A stretch of DNA of 64,000 nt from NCBI RefSeq assembly GCF_963676685.1, contig NC_092356.1, positions 17,161,750 to 17,225,749 of the forward strand, read 5' to 3'. Position 1 is the first letter of the stretch, and every line of letters begins with the position of its first letter. Origin of the DNA: Mytilus edulis (lineage: Eukaryota; Mollusca; Bivalvia; Mytilida; Mytilidae). Below are positions 45,382 to 57,228 of this stretch, piece after piece. Below the pieces are notes generated by a model. The model saw only the letters and a program-made list of their open reading frames with translations. It was not told the origin of the DNA and did no database searches. Both the position numbers and the translations under genes were made by a program.

Positions 45382-46596
45382 TCAGGGTACTTTCCGCCAT
45401 GTTTTAAATATGTCAATCATCTGCTTCCGAAAGTCAGGATTCATGAAAGCATACACAAACGGATTGCTGACGTTATACGTAAAATATAAATAAAATATTG
45501 TCACATTAAAATCAATGAGATTATGCATCATCAACCATGCAGGTAAAAATACAATTATAAAAATAACCGCCACTATTGAAAGCATCAATGCTGTTTTGAT
45601 ATTGTTCATTCGGATCTTCTCTAGTTTGCTGTGTAAGACACCTTTCGTGCGATCGGTAAATCCATTTTTAAATTTTCCGGAACATGACGATTCGTTTAGA
45701 TTTATGTCTTCTGTTTGTGTTGTAGCATCATTTCCAAGGTAAACTATTTCGGTATTGTCGTTTTCTCCAATGGGACTTTGTTTGAAAGTGCAACACGGAA
45801 ATGATTCATTGCGTAATCGTCTCCTGCGTCGTTTTAAAATGAAACCATATATTATGCAATAAATGAAGGTAACAACAATGACACAGACAGCGTAAAATGC
45901 CGAATGAATTGTTTTAAATGTTTGTGCGCCCTTTATTCCAAATGTTAAATGGTTGAAATAGCATTGACCATAGATAACAATAAGTGCCTTAAATTCGTCG
46001 GTATTGTTGTGTAACCCAGATTCATTTTTGTACATATCATGAGCTTTCATTAAATTGTTTTTTATTTCTTCGGGAGAAAGATCCGGATCTATTGTTGTTG
46101 TGTCGTTGAGCAAAGATGTCAAATTATGCGGATCATAGTTATAAACTCCATAACTAAGACATGAAAATATTCCAATTACAAAGGCAATGATTACGGACAT
46201 GCAGATTAGAACGCCTGCACGTGATACAGTCATAACTCTCATAAATGGACGACAAATGCAGAAATACCTGTCAATTCCTATCATTACCATTGTTAGAGCT
46301 GAAAATGAAATAGTACTTGTTGTCAAGAAATGAAATATTTTGCAGAGAATATCATGTTCCATTTCAAATTTGTTCAATTCCATTGCAACTGTGGCGGGAA
46401 TTGTTATCAGGCATGTTGTGAAATCTGTCCCGGCGAGCGTAAGAATAAAAATGGTGGATGTGTACTTTGATCTAGCACGTGTAAATCCATAAAGAACTAA
46501 ACCGTTTCCAATAACTCCAATTACAGAAAACGCGCACATGATTCCAATTGCAATTTGGATGTCTGTTTCATTTTCTTTCGGCTCCTCTCCTTCCAT
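45382..46596 (-). CDS. Class A (rhodopsin-like) G protein-coupled receptor, orphan
   Basis: 404 residues from the first ATG (46596); the frame is open further upstream but lacks another ATG. Residues below are counted from this ATG. Seven helices: TM1 about 14-38 (GNGLVLYG), TM2 48-70 (LAGTD), TM3 86-110 with DRY at 109-111, TM4 126-148, TM5 231-254, TM6 333-355, TM7 365-383 with NPFVY at 378-382. Cys 85 and Cys 212 can form the usual disulfide. ECL2 is unusually long (about 75 residues) and rich in N-glycosylation sites. The TM6 CWxP box reads VFLP. ICL3 is long and basic (KRRRRRLR). NETD near the N terminus is a glycosylation site; no signal peptide. It resembles peptide/amine receptors expanded in bivalves, but the ligand cannot be named. 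Intact and intronless in its coding part. Confidence 0.92.
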   Translation of the reverse strand: MEGEEPKENETDIQIAIGIMCAFSVIGVIGNGLVLYGFTRARSKYTSTIFILTLAGTDFTTCLITIPATVAMELNKFEMEHDILCKIFHFLTTSTISFSALTMVMIGIDRYFCICRPFMRVMTVSRAGVLICMSVIIAFVIGIFSCLSYGVYNYDPHNLTSLLNDTTTIDPDLSPEEIKNNLMKAHDMYKNESGLHNNTDEFKALIVIYGQCYFNHLTFGIKGAQTFKTIHSAFYAVCVIVVTFIYCIIYGFILKRRRRRLRNESFPCCTFKQSPIGENDNTEIVYLGNDATTQTEDINLNESSCSGKFKNGFTDRTKGVLHSKLEKIRMNNIKTALMLSIVAVIFIIVFLPAWLMMHNLIDFNVTIFYLYFTYNVSNPFVYAFMNPDFRKQMIDIFKTWRKVP

Positions 46597-46642
46597 ATCT
46601 TTCGAATAGCAGTATGTCACAGAAGTGCAGAACTACACAATA

Positions 46643-46660
46643 TCTGAAAAAGAAAAACGA
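46643..46660 (-). promoter_or_regulatory. Probable 5'-UTR splice acceptor of the GPCR gene
   Basis: The minus strand reads CTCGTTTTTCTTTTTCAG with AG at 46645-46644, 47 bases before the ATG. This suggests a spliced, non-coding first exon farther upstream. Confidence 0.6.
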
Positions 46661-47091
46661 GAACTTGACAAACTGTCAGTTTTATATTAAACATGACGAA
46701 TTAATTGTAAATTAATACAAATCTGTTTTAGATCAAGGCTGTAGAAAGTATTGGATAGTTTGTTTACTTGATGCCCGCAATAAATATAGACTTCCTTCCT
46801 TTGTTCACTTGTAATAAATTATTATTGGATTGGTAATTTGTACATTTTCTTGTTGTTAATTATTGCTGGACTTCATTCATGACATGGCGGAACTTAGTCA
46901 AATATAGTCTTTAAGCCAGATTTGTTGGTTTCTTTTATTTACGTCTACGTAGATATAGAAAACTTATGTGTCTTGTATACTAACCACATACGAAAAAACT
47001 TATATAAAACACTAATAGAATAAACATATGCCATACAGTGTGAAGTCATCTCTCAATATTTATATATTTTCTGATCAATAATTTTGTGTAT
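46661..47091. other. GPCR 5' intron or intergenic DNA
   Basis: No frame or repeat that I can support. Confidence 0.4.
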
Positions 47092-47222
47092 AAAAATAAA
47101 GAGATGTAGTAGGATTGACAATGAGACAACTCCACAAAAATGATAATAACGTCGATTGAAACAGTTATTAGTCGCATTACGACCTTTAACAATGAGCTAA
47201 ATCCATGCCATATACATGTAAA
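47092..47222 (+). repeat. Dispersed repeat, family A
   Basis: Diverged copy: GAGATGTAGTAGGATTGACA, CAATGAGACAACTCCACAAA, CAATGAGCTAAATCCATGCC in order. Confidence 0.75.
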
Positions 47223-49880
47223 TACAATCATTATAAAAGTCGTTAGATTTATCTCTTAAATGTAGTAGAATAAATGGCATTGTTTCATTTTAGTTATTAA
47301 ATAAATAAAATGACAATTTGTTTATAAATATTCATAGGAAAAATTGTATTATAATTAAATGCAAATTTTCACTTGATTTTATTATTTTATATATTGGTAA
47401 ATTTCTTCGATACTTCAATAGAAAACATGTTATAATAGAAAAACGAATTTTCTTATTGTACATAATACCACAAGGTGATTACTCTTTAAAAATCAGTTGA
47501 ACGTTTAATCAGATTATATTGATAAGGAAAAATTAGTGTTTGTCAAACTGCTATATATATATCAAATGATATTTTTCCGATAAAGTGTATGGTGGATGTT
47601 TTTTTAATTTTTTTTTCAAAGGATCGATGTTAATATTTTGTCAAATTTATGAAAACTAAGCAAGCCAAATTAATTGTAGGCTTGGTGTTTGATTCCATGT
47701 TTAGAATTTTAATCTCTTATCACAATGGAAAACTTATCTTCCTTAGAGTATACATGACAGTCATGCGCTGTTCATGTTTACATGTACAAGTATGGTCGTA
47801 AAGTTGTAAATTTGACAGTTTTTGACAATCAGACGGTAAACCTACGATAATCAAACTAATCCGCTGAAACATAGTTCATCCAGTTGAACAACAAGTGATC
47901 CAGAGTTAAGGCGTTTTAGCGTTTATGTAAGATTTTTATGAATCAGATTTACGTCTTAATCTGACACTTTAAACTTTTAAATTATTGCAAATTTTTATAA
48001 ATATTGATGTAAGGTAGAATTAATATACGAATAATCCAGTATCACACGTTTTTCAAATTAAATAACATTTAAAAGGCAAATACGATGATGATTTGTCCTT
48101 CTTGTTTTTATTTCTTCCTTAAGAGACTAGTTTTTGTAAAGTTTATAGTCAATACGTCTTGCAATGACTTGTAGTGGGATATTTTTTTATCATTCAATTT
48201 GATTCGCTAATTTACATTTTTCTCCTTTAATGTATCAAGATTCTGTAAACAAATTGAATAAGTTCGGCCATGCAAAAGATCATGTTATTCGAACTATTCA
48301 TGGAGTTGCTTCATAGTAATGAAAGTATATATGTATATATATACAGCCAGTGTAGATAGAGCGAAAGAAGAAGCATTTAAATCACCAAACTAATTACTTT
48401 ACAGTTGATTTCATTGTATTTCTGTTCTTCTATTTCATAGGTTTTTACAACAACAAAAAAATGGTTTGATAAGGTGATTAGGGAAGGGTACATTTTACAA
48501 TGGTATTTTTCTTATCTATTAACATTTATAAAACAAAATCCTGTTTTTTTCATTTGTCAGCATTTCTATAAGTTTGTAAGCTCATAGAAGTATATTGCCT
48601 CTTTATATTAGCTCGAAAGCTTAGATTTATACTGCCTCTGACAAAACAAATTAATTAGTCATGTTTAAGTCATGCAAAAGATCAAGGTTTAATCTCTGTC
48701 TATATTAGTATTTTACGATTATTTAGCCATTAGGTATTATTTAGGTAGTCGTGAAACTATATCGTGTCGAAACCCTTAGAGATTAGAATTTGTATCCTTC
48801 AGATTAATGTTTTTAACTGGTATTTTGTTTGACCACGGCTTATAAACGATCTAGAAGGACTTCTTATTATAGTTTCTTCGTTAACATTTGCTCTTTTGTC
48901 GATACAAGCAGTATAAATTTGCCATTGATAAAAACAGAGAATCAACGGGATCGATGCAAATACCAAATATATAAAAACTAAGACAAACAACAAAGAACAC
49001 AGCATGAAACAAAGCGAAAACAAACCAAAGAGACCTTACAAAAATCACTGACTCAACACAACGTCCAAGAGAAAAAAGACTAACAATATACTACGTGTTA
49101 TACTAGATGATATTATCGATACTTTGTGGCATTCTTGTATATTCTTAGTATAAAATACTTTTAATGTACTATTAAGGCAAAAATATTAGTATGTATTGCT
49201 ACGTCTAAATATGTTTTAAACACTGACTTACCGGAGGTAATGAAAAAGAATTCACTTAAAAAAATCGGGGAAAACAAATCATTTTTCAATTCCTAATAAT
49301 GTGGCGATATTTCTGGCATTTTATATGTATTAAAACTCTTTTATCGGATATTTGCATGCGTTTTCTTTTAAAAACTGTTGTGTTTTATATTCCTTTAATT
49401 TGTGGAATAAATATAGCCAATTCAAGTGAAAGGAAATATTGTTTGTTTTATTTCAAAATAATTTCTCTGTGACATACAATCATATTTTATAGCTTGATCA
49501 AACTGACACCATTAGGCTGCACGCTTGCACTTTTAGCAGCAGGTTCTATTTATACTCTACATGTGGGCAGAGAAGTCGCAATATGAGAGTTAGCTTAAGA
49601 GTTGGACCTTTATAACGTTTATTTCCGTTTTTATTCACGCATTCTTCCTTTAAAAACTAATTAGATGAAGAAATTCCTGAAATAATCGATTATTTCTTCA
49701 ATGTATAATAAATGAATAATAAAGAAGGCATAAAACTTATGACAACCCTGAGGTAAAAGCCAAATAAAGATTTTTACATAGACTCATGAATTCAAAGGGA
49801 AGGATCAATTGTTCGCGCGGACTATTGTGAGTACATGTATCATTGTATCATTAATGGTTTGTATTTTTTGATCTACGTCA
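47223..49880. other. No gene recognised
   Basis: A 2.6-kb AT-rich stretch. A minus-strand frame at 49023-48799 (hydrophobic start, then TACIDKRANVNEETIIRS) has no donor/acceptor support and overlaps a repeat-like T-rich segment. Confidence 0.4.
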
Positions 49881-50327
49881 TTACATCCCAGCTCCTTTGT
49901 TCTAACAGGGGTGATCCGGTTCAGATCTCAAACAGGGGTGATCTGGTAGGGGTGATCCGGTTCAAATCACCCCTACCAGATCACCCCTACCAGATCACCC
50001 CAGTTTGAGTTTCTTTGTTATGCATGCTGCGTTAATAAGTGACTTTTCAGACTGACTGTTGAATTTGATTTTACACATTTTCAAAATTGGGGCGAGTCGG
50101 TAAACAAAAGTGGGGCGATTTATTATAAAGGGGCGATATAGTGTTGGCCGATTGGCAAGTGGGGCGAGTTGACATTGTTTGATATTTACTCATCGTGTTT
50201 GGGGGTCATAAGGGTATACATCATATAGTAATATATAAAGTATATTGTAATCGTTGTGTGGCGTTCTAAACTAGATTTTATGAATTGGAAATGGTTTTTC
50301 GTCTAATCTAAAACAGCTGGGATGTAA
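49881..50327. mobile_element. Short TIR element enclosing a hairpin
   Basis: TTACATCCCAGCT (49881-49893) and its exact inverse (50315-50327) bound 447 bp. Inside is the hairpin 49926-50009 made of GGGGTGATCTGGTAG units, and a run of GTGGGGCGA-type blocks (50090-50180). Confidence 0.7.
49926..50009. repeat. GGGGTGATC hairpin
   Basis: CTCAAACAGGGGTGATCTGG onward pairs with the inverse ending CACCCCAGTTTGAG. One 14-bp unit (TACCAGATCACCCC) is tandemly doubled on the right arm only. Confidence 0.85.
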
Positions 50328-50434
50328 AATAGTTATCCCACTCGGACTTGGTGTGTCAGTGTTAGATCACCTTTGGCCTCCGGCCATTGGGGTGATCTTA
50401 CACTGACACACCGCGTCCTTGGAGGATAACTATT
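50328..50434. mobile_element. Hairpin MITE-like inverted repeat, 107 bp
   Basis: AATAGTTATCC...GTGTGTCAGTGTTAGATCAC pairs with GTGATCTTACACTGACACAC...GGATAACTATTA around a GGCCTCCGGCC centre. Abuts the TIR element ending at 50327. Confidence 0.85.
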
Positions 50435-50470
50435 AATTATAGTCTAAATAACCAAAAGAAAGGGCTTGCG

Positions 50471-50830
50471 CACGCGTGAGTCTAGTTTTATCTTGTCTGA
50501 TTCCCATTCCGTATTTGGCTATGTTCGTACATATATCATTCATGGTGTTTTTTGTTTTTTTGGTTTTACGCCATATGGTCTAGATAACCTATAGCAAGGG
50601 TGTGTGCACGCGTGAGTCTAGTTTTATCTTGTCTGATTCCCATTCCGTATTTGGCTATGTTCGTACATATATCATTCATGGTGTTTTTTGTTTTTTTGGT
50701 TTTACGCCATATGGTCTAGATAACCTATAGCAAGGGTGTGTGCACACGTGAGTCTTGTTTATTTTAGTCTGATTTCCATCCTGTATTTGACTAGTTTCCC
50801 ATTTTCTGTTTTGTTCACACATCGTTGTCA
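50471..50830 (+). repeat. 136-bp tandem repeat, 2.6 units
   Basis: CAC(G/A)CGTGAGTCT starts units at 50471, 50607 and 50743. The first two are virtually identical, implying recent duplication. The third diverges and merges into a family G-like tail (TTTGTTCACACATCGTTGTC). Confidence 0.92.
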
Positions 50831-50831
50831 C

Positions 50832-50995
50832 AAAAATTTAAAACTCGCAATTTGAAATTTTATATATATAATAGGTCATAATCGCATTTATATATATAAA
50901 ATTTCAAATTGCGAGTTTTGAATTTTTGCGATTATGACATATATATAAAATTTCAAATTGCGAGTTTTAAATTTTTGCGATTATGACCCTGTCGC
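50832..50995. repeat. Inverted plus direct repeat, AACTCGCAATTTG type
   Basis: A hairpin at 50832-50927 (AAAACTCGCAATTTGAAATT and inverse) followed by a further direct copy of its right arm, ending TTTTTGCGATTATGACC. Confidence 0.85.
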
Positions 50996-51879
50996 ATTTA
51001 TTGCAATAATTAAAACATCGCAATAATTTCAGAATTTACAGTATGCATTGTTATCAGAACTTATTTTAATGACAGCCGTGTTCAATTATTCATGTTTGCT
51101 GAATATTTCTTCGAGAAATGTCATCTAGTTTTGAACTGCATAATCAACTCTTCATCGATTTGAACTGGACTGTCAAAGAATAATGTTTCTAAGAAGCCAG
51201 AAAAGAAACGTATTTCCTTTAATCTGCATAATCCAATTTCTATTATTGTGAGTCTAATGGAATTATTTTGTGCTTACGTCTGTGAAAAAACAAATGTCGT
51301 GTAGATTATAGAAGAAAAATTCACTCCAAAGAACTACAATGTGCAATCACGGAAGTCCGAAGATTCGTGCATAATCTAATAACAAATTCCTTTCAAATCA
51401 AATTATATAATTCCTTAGAAATGAGCACAATTGGTAGAACTGTTATGCTGCTAACAGACTTATTATGTATTAAAACATTTTTTTCTCAATATCGCAAACA
51501 TTTAAATCGCATTTTAGTCTAAATTGACAAGATCGCAATAATAAATGTTCGCAATAATTTCTCAATTTACAGTATAAGATAAATGAACAAGAACTGATTC
51601 ACATGAAAGTAATTTTCACGTCAGTTCCCGGATGTAACAATGAGATTGTTTGGTCTTTAAATATGAAGCTTCACCGTCATACGCTGTTCTATTCCTAGAA
51701 ATTGAAGAGTAAAAAAAATGATTTTACATGACAACTTTTTGTTTGAAATGAACTTTGAATAATCGAAAATAAAGAAAAATGAGTAGTCAAAGGTACATAA
51801 TACAAAAGGTATAATTAGGAAAAGGTTCTACACACAACCTTGTTATATGAACCATGTGTCCTTATTAAAACTGACATTA
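50996..51879. other. No gene; direct repeat pair
   Basis: TCGCAATAATTTC...AATTTACAGTAT occurs at about 51019-51045 and 51549-51575. No coding frame. Confidence 0.5.
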
Positions 51880-52012
51880 TAACGGCTCCGTGTTGAAGAC
51901 CGTTCTTTGACCTATAATGGTTTATATAAACTATTTTAATTTCTTTTACAAATTGTGACTTTGATCGAGAGTTGTCTCATTGGCACTCATACCACATCTT
52001 CTTATGTCTATA
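51880..52012 (+). repeat. Dispersed repeat, family B
   Basis: GGCTCCGTGTTGAAGACCGT, TTTGACCTATAATGGTTTAT, GAGAGTTGTCTCATTGGCAC and CATACCACATCTTCTTATGT in order. Confidence 0.85.
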
Positions 52013-52989
52013 AATTATGCCATTGGTTTTTAATGTTTTATTATGTAAAAATACACGTCCGAGCCTTTTGTAAAGCTTACTCTGTTTTGCTAATGTTGAA
52101 GCTTAGTCTTCGCGGTGGACCGTAGTAGCCTACATCAATTTCATTTGGTCCCTTTTGGTATGTTATCTCATTGATCATACAACATAGACAGCATGACAGT
52201 ATTTTAGTAAGCTTCAACAAATAGTGTATTTTTAAAGCAACGTTATTTTATTGTTAAAATAAATAATGTATACCTAGTGCTTTTAAATTAACCTTTTGAT
52301 ATTTTAAAAGGTGATTTTCCGTAGTACTATAACTAGTCAGATAGATGCATCATTGCCCTAATGGAAGCTCAGCAATTGGTTCGTAAGCTATTGACATATG
52401 TTTAATCAGCTGCAAAACGTAGATATACATGTATGTCGCATGACAGAAGACCTGCCAATCAATTACTAGCAAGAGAAACACGTGGCAAAACTATAACATA
52501 GCTATGTTTCACACTAGGTAGTATTTTATATGATAACTAACTATCAGAAATGTATCAATTTCAGTTTTTATGTAAATATGTTCATTCATTAGTTATTTGA
52601 GATCGCAAAATAAGTTTAAAAATGATAATTTACGCATTAAGATTCACAAGCAATGATAACTTCGAGAATTAAAGTATCACAAGCAATGATAACTTCGAGC
52701 AATTAATGTATTGGAAGTAGAAGAAATGAGTTTATCAGAGCTTTGTTTTGTAACAATATATAGTAGATAAGACTTTTTCAAACAGAGAGGTCGTTCCACG
52801 TAATCGTTTCATAAATATTGCAACTTAAAAAGTTCGACTATACATGCTCCTGTAAGACGATGTTAAAATGCATGTATAAACCAAATAAGGATTTGAGCCA
52901 CCTCTGAGAATCATTTATTGGCTAACGTCTCTGGTCACATGTATAAGCGTTCACATTCTTGAAAGCAAATCTTGACATTTCGAAAAAAA
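52013..52989. other. No gene; 33-bp doublet
   Basis: TCACAAGCAATGATAACTTC is repeated at 52644 and 52677. Otherwise unassigned. Confidence 0.5.
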
Positions 52990-53165
52990 GAGTCGAAATA
53001 TAACAAAAGGGATATTGGAAAAGAAATGACAACGCCATGGTAAATAGGAAAATAATGATGAAACAATGAACAATGAAAGTCTTTTAAACACGACATACAA
53101 AACTATTCAAGAGACTGAGAAACAGGAACCACAGAAAAAAACTTGAGGGGACAAGAAAAAGGAGG
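52990..53165 (-). repeat. Dispersed repeat, family D
   Basis: Reverse copy: AAATGACAACGCCATGGTAA, GAGACTGAGAAACAGGAACC in order. Confidence 0.75.
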
Positions 53166-54756
53166 CTGGGGATAATATAATACAATTGATGATTTCCAAT
53201 TCTAACACAATCTCATCCCAAGATCCAATTTGACCAAAAAAAACAACACTTTAATTGACACATTTTTTAATCAGGTACAGACAAAACTATATATTACAAT
53301 TCTTTTTATAAATTGGCCAATTGCAATCAAAAGTAAAGCAGTTTAAGGGAATAAATAACGATCTATGAATTAACATATTAAGGAAACTTGATTGTAAACT
53401 TTTAAAGATTTCCTAAGTTTTATAACCGCAAATTTCAATTTTGGTGTATGTTTTTAGTAAAATAAGTCTTCTTATTCCTATGGCCAAGAGCTTGTAAAAC
53501 ACACTACAGTTTCCCCTTTCAATCTCTTGTACAATGTATCTATTAGACGGATTTTTGTATCTGTTTAATATTAATTGTGTCATTTTACACAATAAATATA
53601 TATCTTCAGTGATGCTCGAGACTAAACTATTTGAAAAAGTACAAAAACTTTATCCGTATAAGGAAAAAACCGAAAGAGGAATGTAAAGGAGATACATACA
53701 AACCATATAATTAATTTGAAATGGTTTCCTAACTTAAATAACATCAAGAGTATTCCAAAACAGCGACTTCAGAGTATCTACGAACACGAAAATACTATAA
53801 CATATGCTATGTAAGAGTTACAGTGTATTATGTGTCCACTTTTTAAAATAGCAAACTCCACGCTTAATTGGAGTCTTTACTTATTTATGTCATTATTTCA
53901 CATCCGGGTTATAATTAATACTAAATACTAGTTCTCGATGTCACGCAGTTGTTTTCAATTACGTTTAATTGACGTTTACAAACCCCGTCTGGCTTAAGTA
54001 AATCAAATTTGTATGATTTACAATCAAAGTGCCAATCAAGTTGACCGTTTTAACAATAAATTGTTTCTTATCTCGTTCTCATCAGTCGCTCACTTGTGAC
54101 TTAGTCATTAAACTTGATCAAAATTACAAAAGGTTGCTGTTTATTGCGTTACCAGCAATTTCCGCTGATTACCGGAGATAATTCTTCAATTCGATTGGTA
54201 TTAGTTCCCACTCAGTAGCCATAGTCAATTGACACAATATATAAAATAAAAACAATATGGAAAAGATGACAAAATCCGTAAATAGGCTGTTACAGTACTG
54301 TAGTATTGCCTTGGTCATATTGATAATAGTAGTAATTTTACCAAGAACCTGCAACAATTTTGAAAAGATTTTTAATATTTCAGACTCTTGGAAGACAATA
54401 ATCTACATCATCGGCAATTCGAGACAATTGTATATACACTATTCAAATTCTATTATAGTCTAGAAAACATGAGAATATATTTTTGGAAAGTTTAACAGAC
54501 ATATCAAATTGTACGTACTAATGCTGTAAATTCTTTGAAAAAGTTTTACTAAAGATACGGAAGGCCAAGGAAATATTTAAAACTCAAAATACTGGTTTGT
54601 CTGAAGAGTAACATAAACGAACAGGATTGACTTCATGCAACATGTCTGACCTATTTTGGATTTTAGTCCGGAAAATTATCAATAATTACAAACTCTAACC
54701 GAAACGTTTTTTTCTTTTATCCAGGATTTCAGATAATGAGATAAAAAAAGAGTAAA
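53166..54756. other. No gene recognised
   Basis: A minus-strand frame containing MATEWELIPIELKNYLR (54222-54173) ends at a possible donor but has no partner exon, so no gene is called. Confidence 0.35.
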
Positions 54757-56040
54757 AAATCTTTTTATGCAATCGTTTGATAATTCCAATGTTCGATCAG
54801 TTAAGTTTTACAAGCAAATACCAAGAGCAATAAGAACGGAAACTTGAATGATCTCAACATTCAAAATGTTTTATCTTTAGTTTTCACTATGCCCCTTGGA
54901 CTCTTGTCCTGTTTTGGTTTAAGTCTATGGACAACATGAAAGTTTATTTCCTCCTCTATTTGGATTTCACTCTTAATAAAATCTTTAAGAATTGCTTCAG
55001 TGTCCTCTTCTGGATTGTACTCATCTGGGACACCTTTAAATATCAAGTTTTCCCTCATAGATCTTGACTGTTGTTCTATTACCTTCTCTTTTAATTGTTT
55101 GGTTTCTTCAAATAGAAAGTAATTTTGTTCATCCATGTTCTGTACTCTGTTTGACATTTCACTTAGCCCTTTATCAATGTTCATGATAGTGTTAGTATGT
55201 GTCTTTATTTGTTCTTTCATGTTAGAAACTTCACAGTCTATTTTCATGCAGTGTGTTTCCATGGAGACAACCCTTTTTAGTATGTCTTCTAGCATATCTA
55301 ATTTTTTAAGTCTTTCTGTCACTTCACACATAAATTTATTTAAGTCTGGATTTGTGTATTGGTATGGTGATGGTGTTAATAGTGGCATAGAGGACATCAT
55401 AGCAGGCGGCAATTGTTGATGATGACTTTGCATCATATTTGCTGGTGTAGTATGGGGTGCTGGTGGTTGAAAAGGTGTAAACGGATAGCCTGGGTAAGAA
55501 CCATACAATGTTTGGTGGGCAGCAGAATAAACATTACTGGTTAAAGGTGACTGGCTCGTTTCCTGGTTAGTTTGTGGTGTTTGAGGTATGGAGCAAGCTG
55601 GGCTTTGTTCTTTACTCTTTGAGTTCTTTGAGTTTTTTTTGTCAGCCATCTTTTTCTTTTTGTTTGAAAATGGCGACCCTGTTTGTTTTCGTTTTCGTTT
55701 ATTCTTCTTCTTACTACTACTTGCCATTAATAAATATTGTTTTTGTTGATGAATTGATTTCAAATAACATCTGGGAACATACTGTACTTGTTTGCTGTGA
55801 CATCTTTCGGTTGAAATCCAAAAAAATACAAAAATTTCTACACTGGTAAAATGTTTCGACTAGCCCCTGTCGCCATCTTGTGACGTCTCAAAGCCTCAAT
55901 ATCGTATATGACCTTGGCCCTTGGTCATAAAAATTTATAAGTAAATCCCATTATTTTTATTGATTAAGACCCATATTTATGGTATTGAGCTATTTTCTGC
56001 TCTTTGGTTGGAATTATCAAACGATTGCATAAAAAGATTT
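54757..56040. mobile_element. Segment bracketed by a perfect 33-bp inverted repeat, holding a LINE ORF1
   Basis: AAATCTTTTTATGCAATCGT onward (54757-54789) is the exact inverse of 56008-56040. The 1284-bp span contains a truncated LINE ORF1 on the minus strand with a probable 5' UTR (GACGTCACAAGATGGCGACA, from about 55890). TIR-like ends are not expected of a LINE. Confidence 0.75.
54861..55727 (-). pseudogene. L1-type LINE ORF1 protein, C-terminally truncated
   Basis: 288 residues from ATG 55727 (open upstream to a TTG). N-terminal basic stretch (KKKNKRKRKQ; NKKKKMADKK), a Pro/Gln/Thr/Tyr-rich linker (about residues 55-125), a long heptad-rich coiled coil (about 135-235: LKKLDMLEDILKRVVSMETH and on) and the start of an RRM-like domain (SMRENLIFKGVPDEYNPEED, then INFHVVHRLKPKQ). 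ORF1 proteins of L1-like elements trimerise by the coiled coil and chaperone the element RNA. Here the frame ends at RGIVKTKDKTF, before the rest of the RRM and C-terminal domain. ORF2 is absent, so the element is defective. Confidence 0.85.
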
Positions 56041-57084
56041 CAATATAAAAATCGAATTTCAAGTAACGCTATTAAAACCTGCATGTTACGAGGTAACTAT
56101 TAAAATTACATGAAAAGTTACTTGGGATTAGGTCTTCGTAATCAGAATCAAATAGTTACTAAATGATTTTCTAATGATGGTACCGCCATGCAGATAAAAT
56201 AACATCCACTGTAGGTTTCTTTTTTAATTTTTTTTTTAGATTAACTGAATAACGCATATTTGAATATATCCATTAATGTACAATGAATTATATTGCTTTG
56301 CCACAATAATGACGTATATACTAATAAGTTTATTTGCAGTATGCATAGTTAATTTGTCTTTAAGTAACCAATTTCCACTGTGTTTAACACAATAATGAAC
56401 CCTTTTTTTTTTTAGAGGGAAGGGGGTAACATGATCTGTCTATGCCCTGGATAATTTTACGAGGATTTTGAAGTGACATGGTTAAATTACTTTTTATTTC
56501 ATGTTTAATGAAGTTTTATGTTTTGCATATGATTATAAGGTAATTTTTGCACTTAACAAATTTATCTATATACACAAATGAAGAGTCAAACTTTCAGCAC
56601 AAACTTAATATTCAGTTTTTTAGTGAGTAATTCGGCATAAATTGCACATCAATTATCCTTTCAAAATAATCTGCATTGCTATAAGATCAAAGGATTTTTA
56701 TATGACTTACATGCACAGCAAACACGTAGATAGTTGATAAAAGTGATAAATACTTCAACATGCATTATTATTTGATGAGCATAAGTAAGATGTATAGAAA
56801 ATTAGTAGCTTAACAAAAGTAACCAGCCAATAGATAAGTATAAAGATACCTGTAGTTGATAACAAAGATAGCATACCCTTCAACATGCATTACGTTTGAT
56901 TATCATTATTGAGTTGTAAACAAAATAAGAAGATAGGCAAAAGTGACAAGACAATAAATAAATATCTTTATGCATAGTAGATAAAACAAAAAGAATGCAT
57001 GCTTGAACATGCTCTACGATTTGTTGACAATTAGTAAGCTGATCAAAATCAAGGCTGAACACACGATGTTCTATAGATACATAT
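56041..57084. other. No gene recognised
   Basis: AT-rich DNA without supportable frames. Confidence 0.4.
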
Positions 57085-57228
57085 AAAAATAACGAGATGT
57101 GGTATACTGGCCAATGAGACACTTATCAAACAGAGCATGTGCAGAAAAGGCAAAGGAGATGTAAACAACTATTAGGTCATCATTTGGCCTTCAATAATAA
57201 ACAAAATCCATATCCTATAGTCATCATG
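57085..57228 (+). repeat. Dispersed repeat, family A
   Basis: GAGATGTGGTATACTGGCCA, CAATGAGACACTTATC, TATTAGGTCATCATTTGGCC, CCATATCCTATAGTCATC in order. Confidence 0.8.

Noticed and set aside
48799-49023. Minus-strand frame with a hydrophobic N terminus
   Set aside because: It could be a membrane-anchored peptide, but no splice sites, Kozak context or relatives are visible, and T-rich DNA readily gives Phe/Leu-rich segments.
50471-50830. CRISPR-like array
   Set aside because: The 136-bp units are contiguous with no unique spacers, in a eukaryotic repeat context.
54173-54222. Possible first exon MATEWELIPIELKNYLR with a GTAATC donor
   Set aside because: The donor is weak, no downstream exon was found and upstream is an AT-rich frame. 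Left as unproven.
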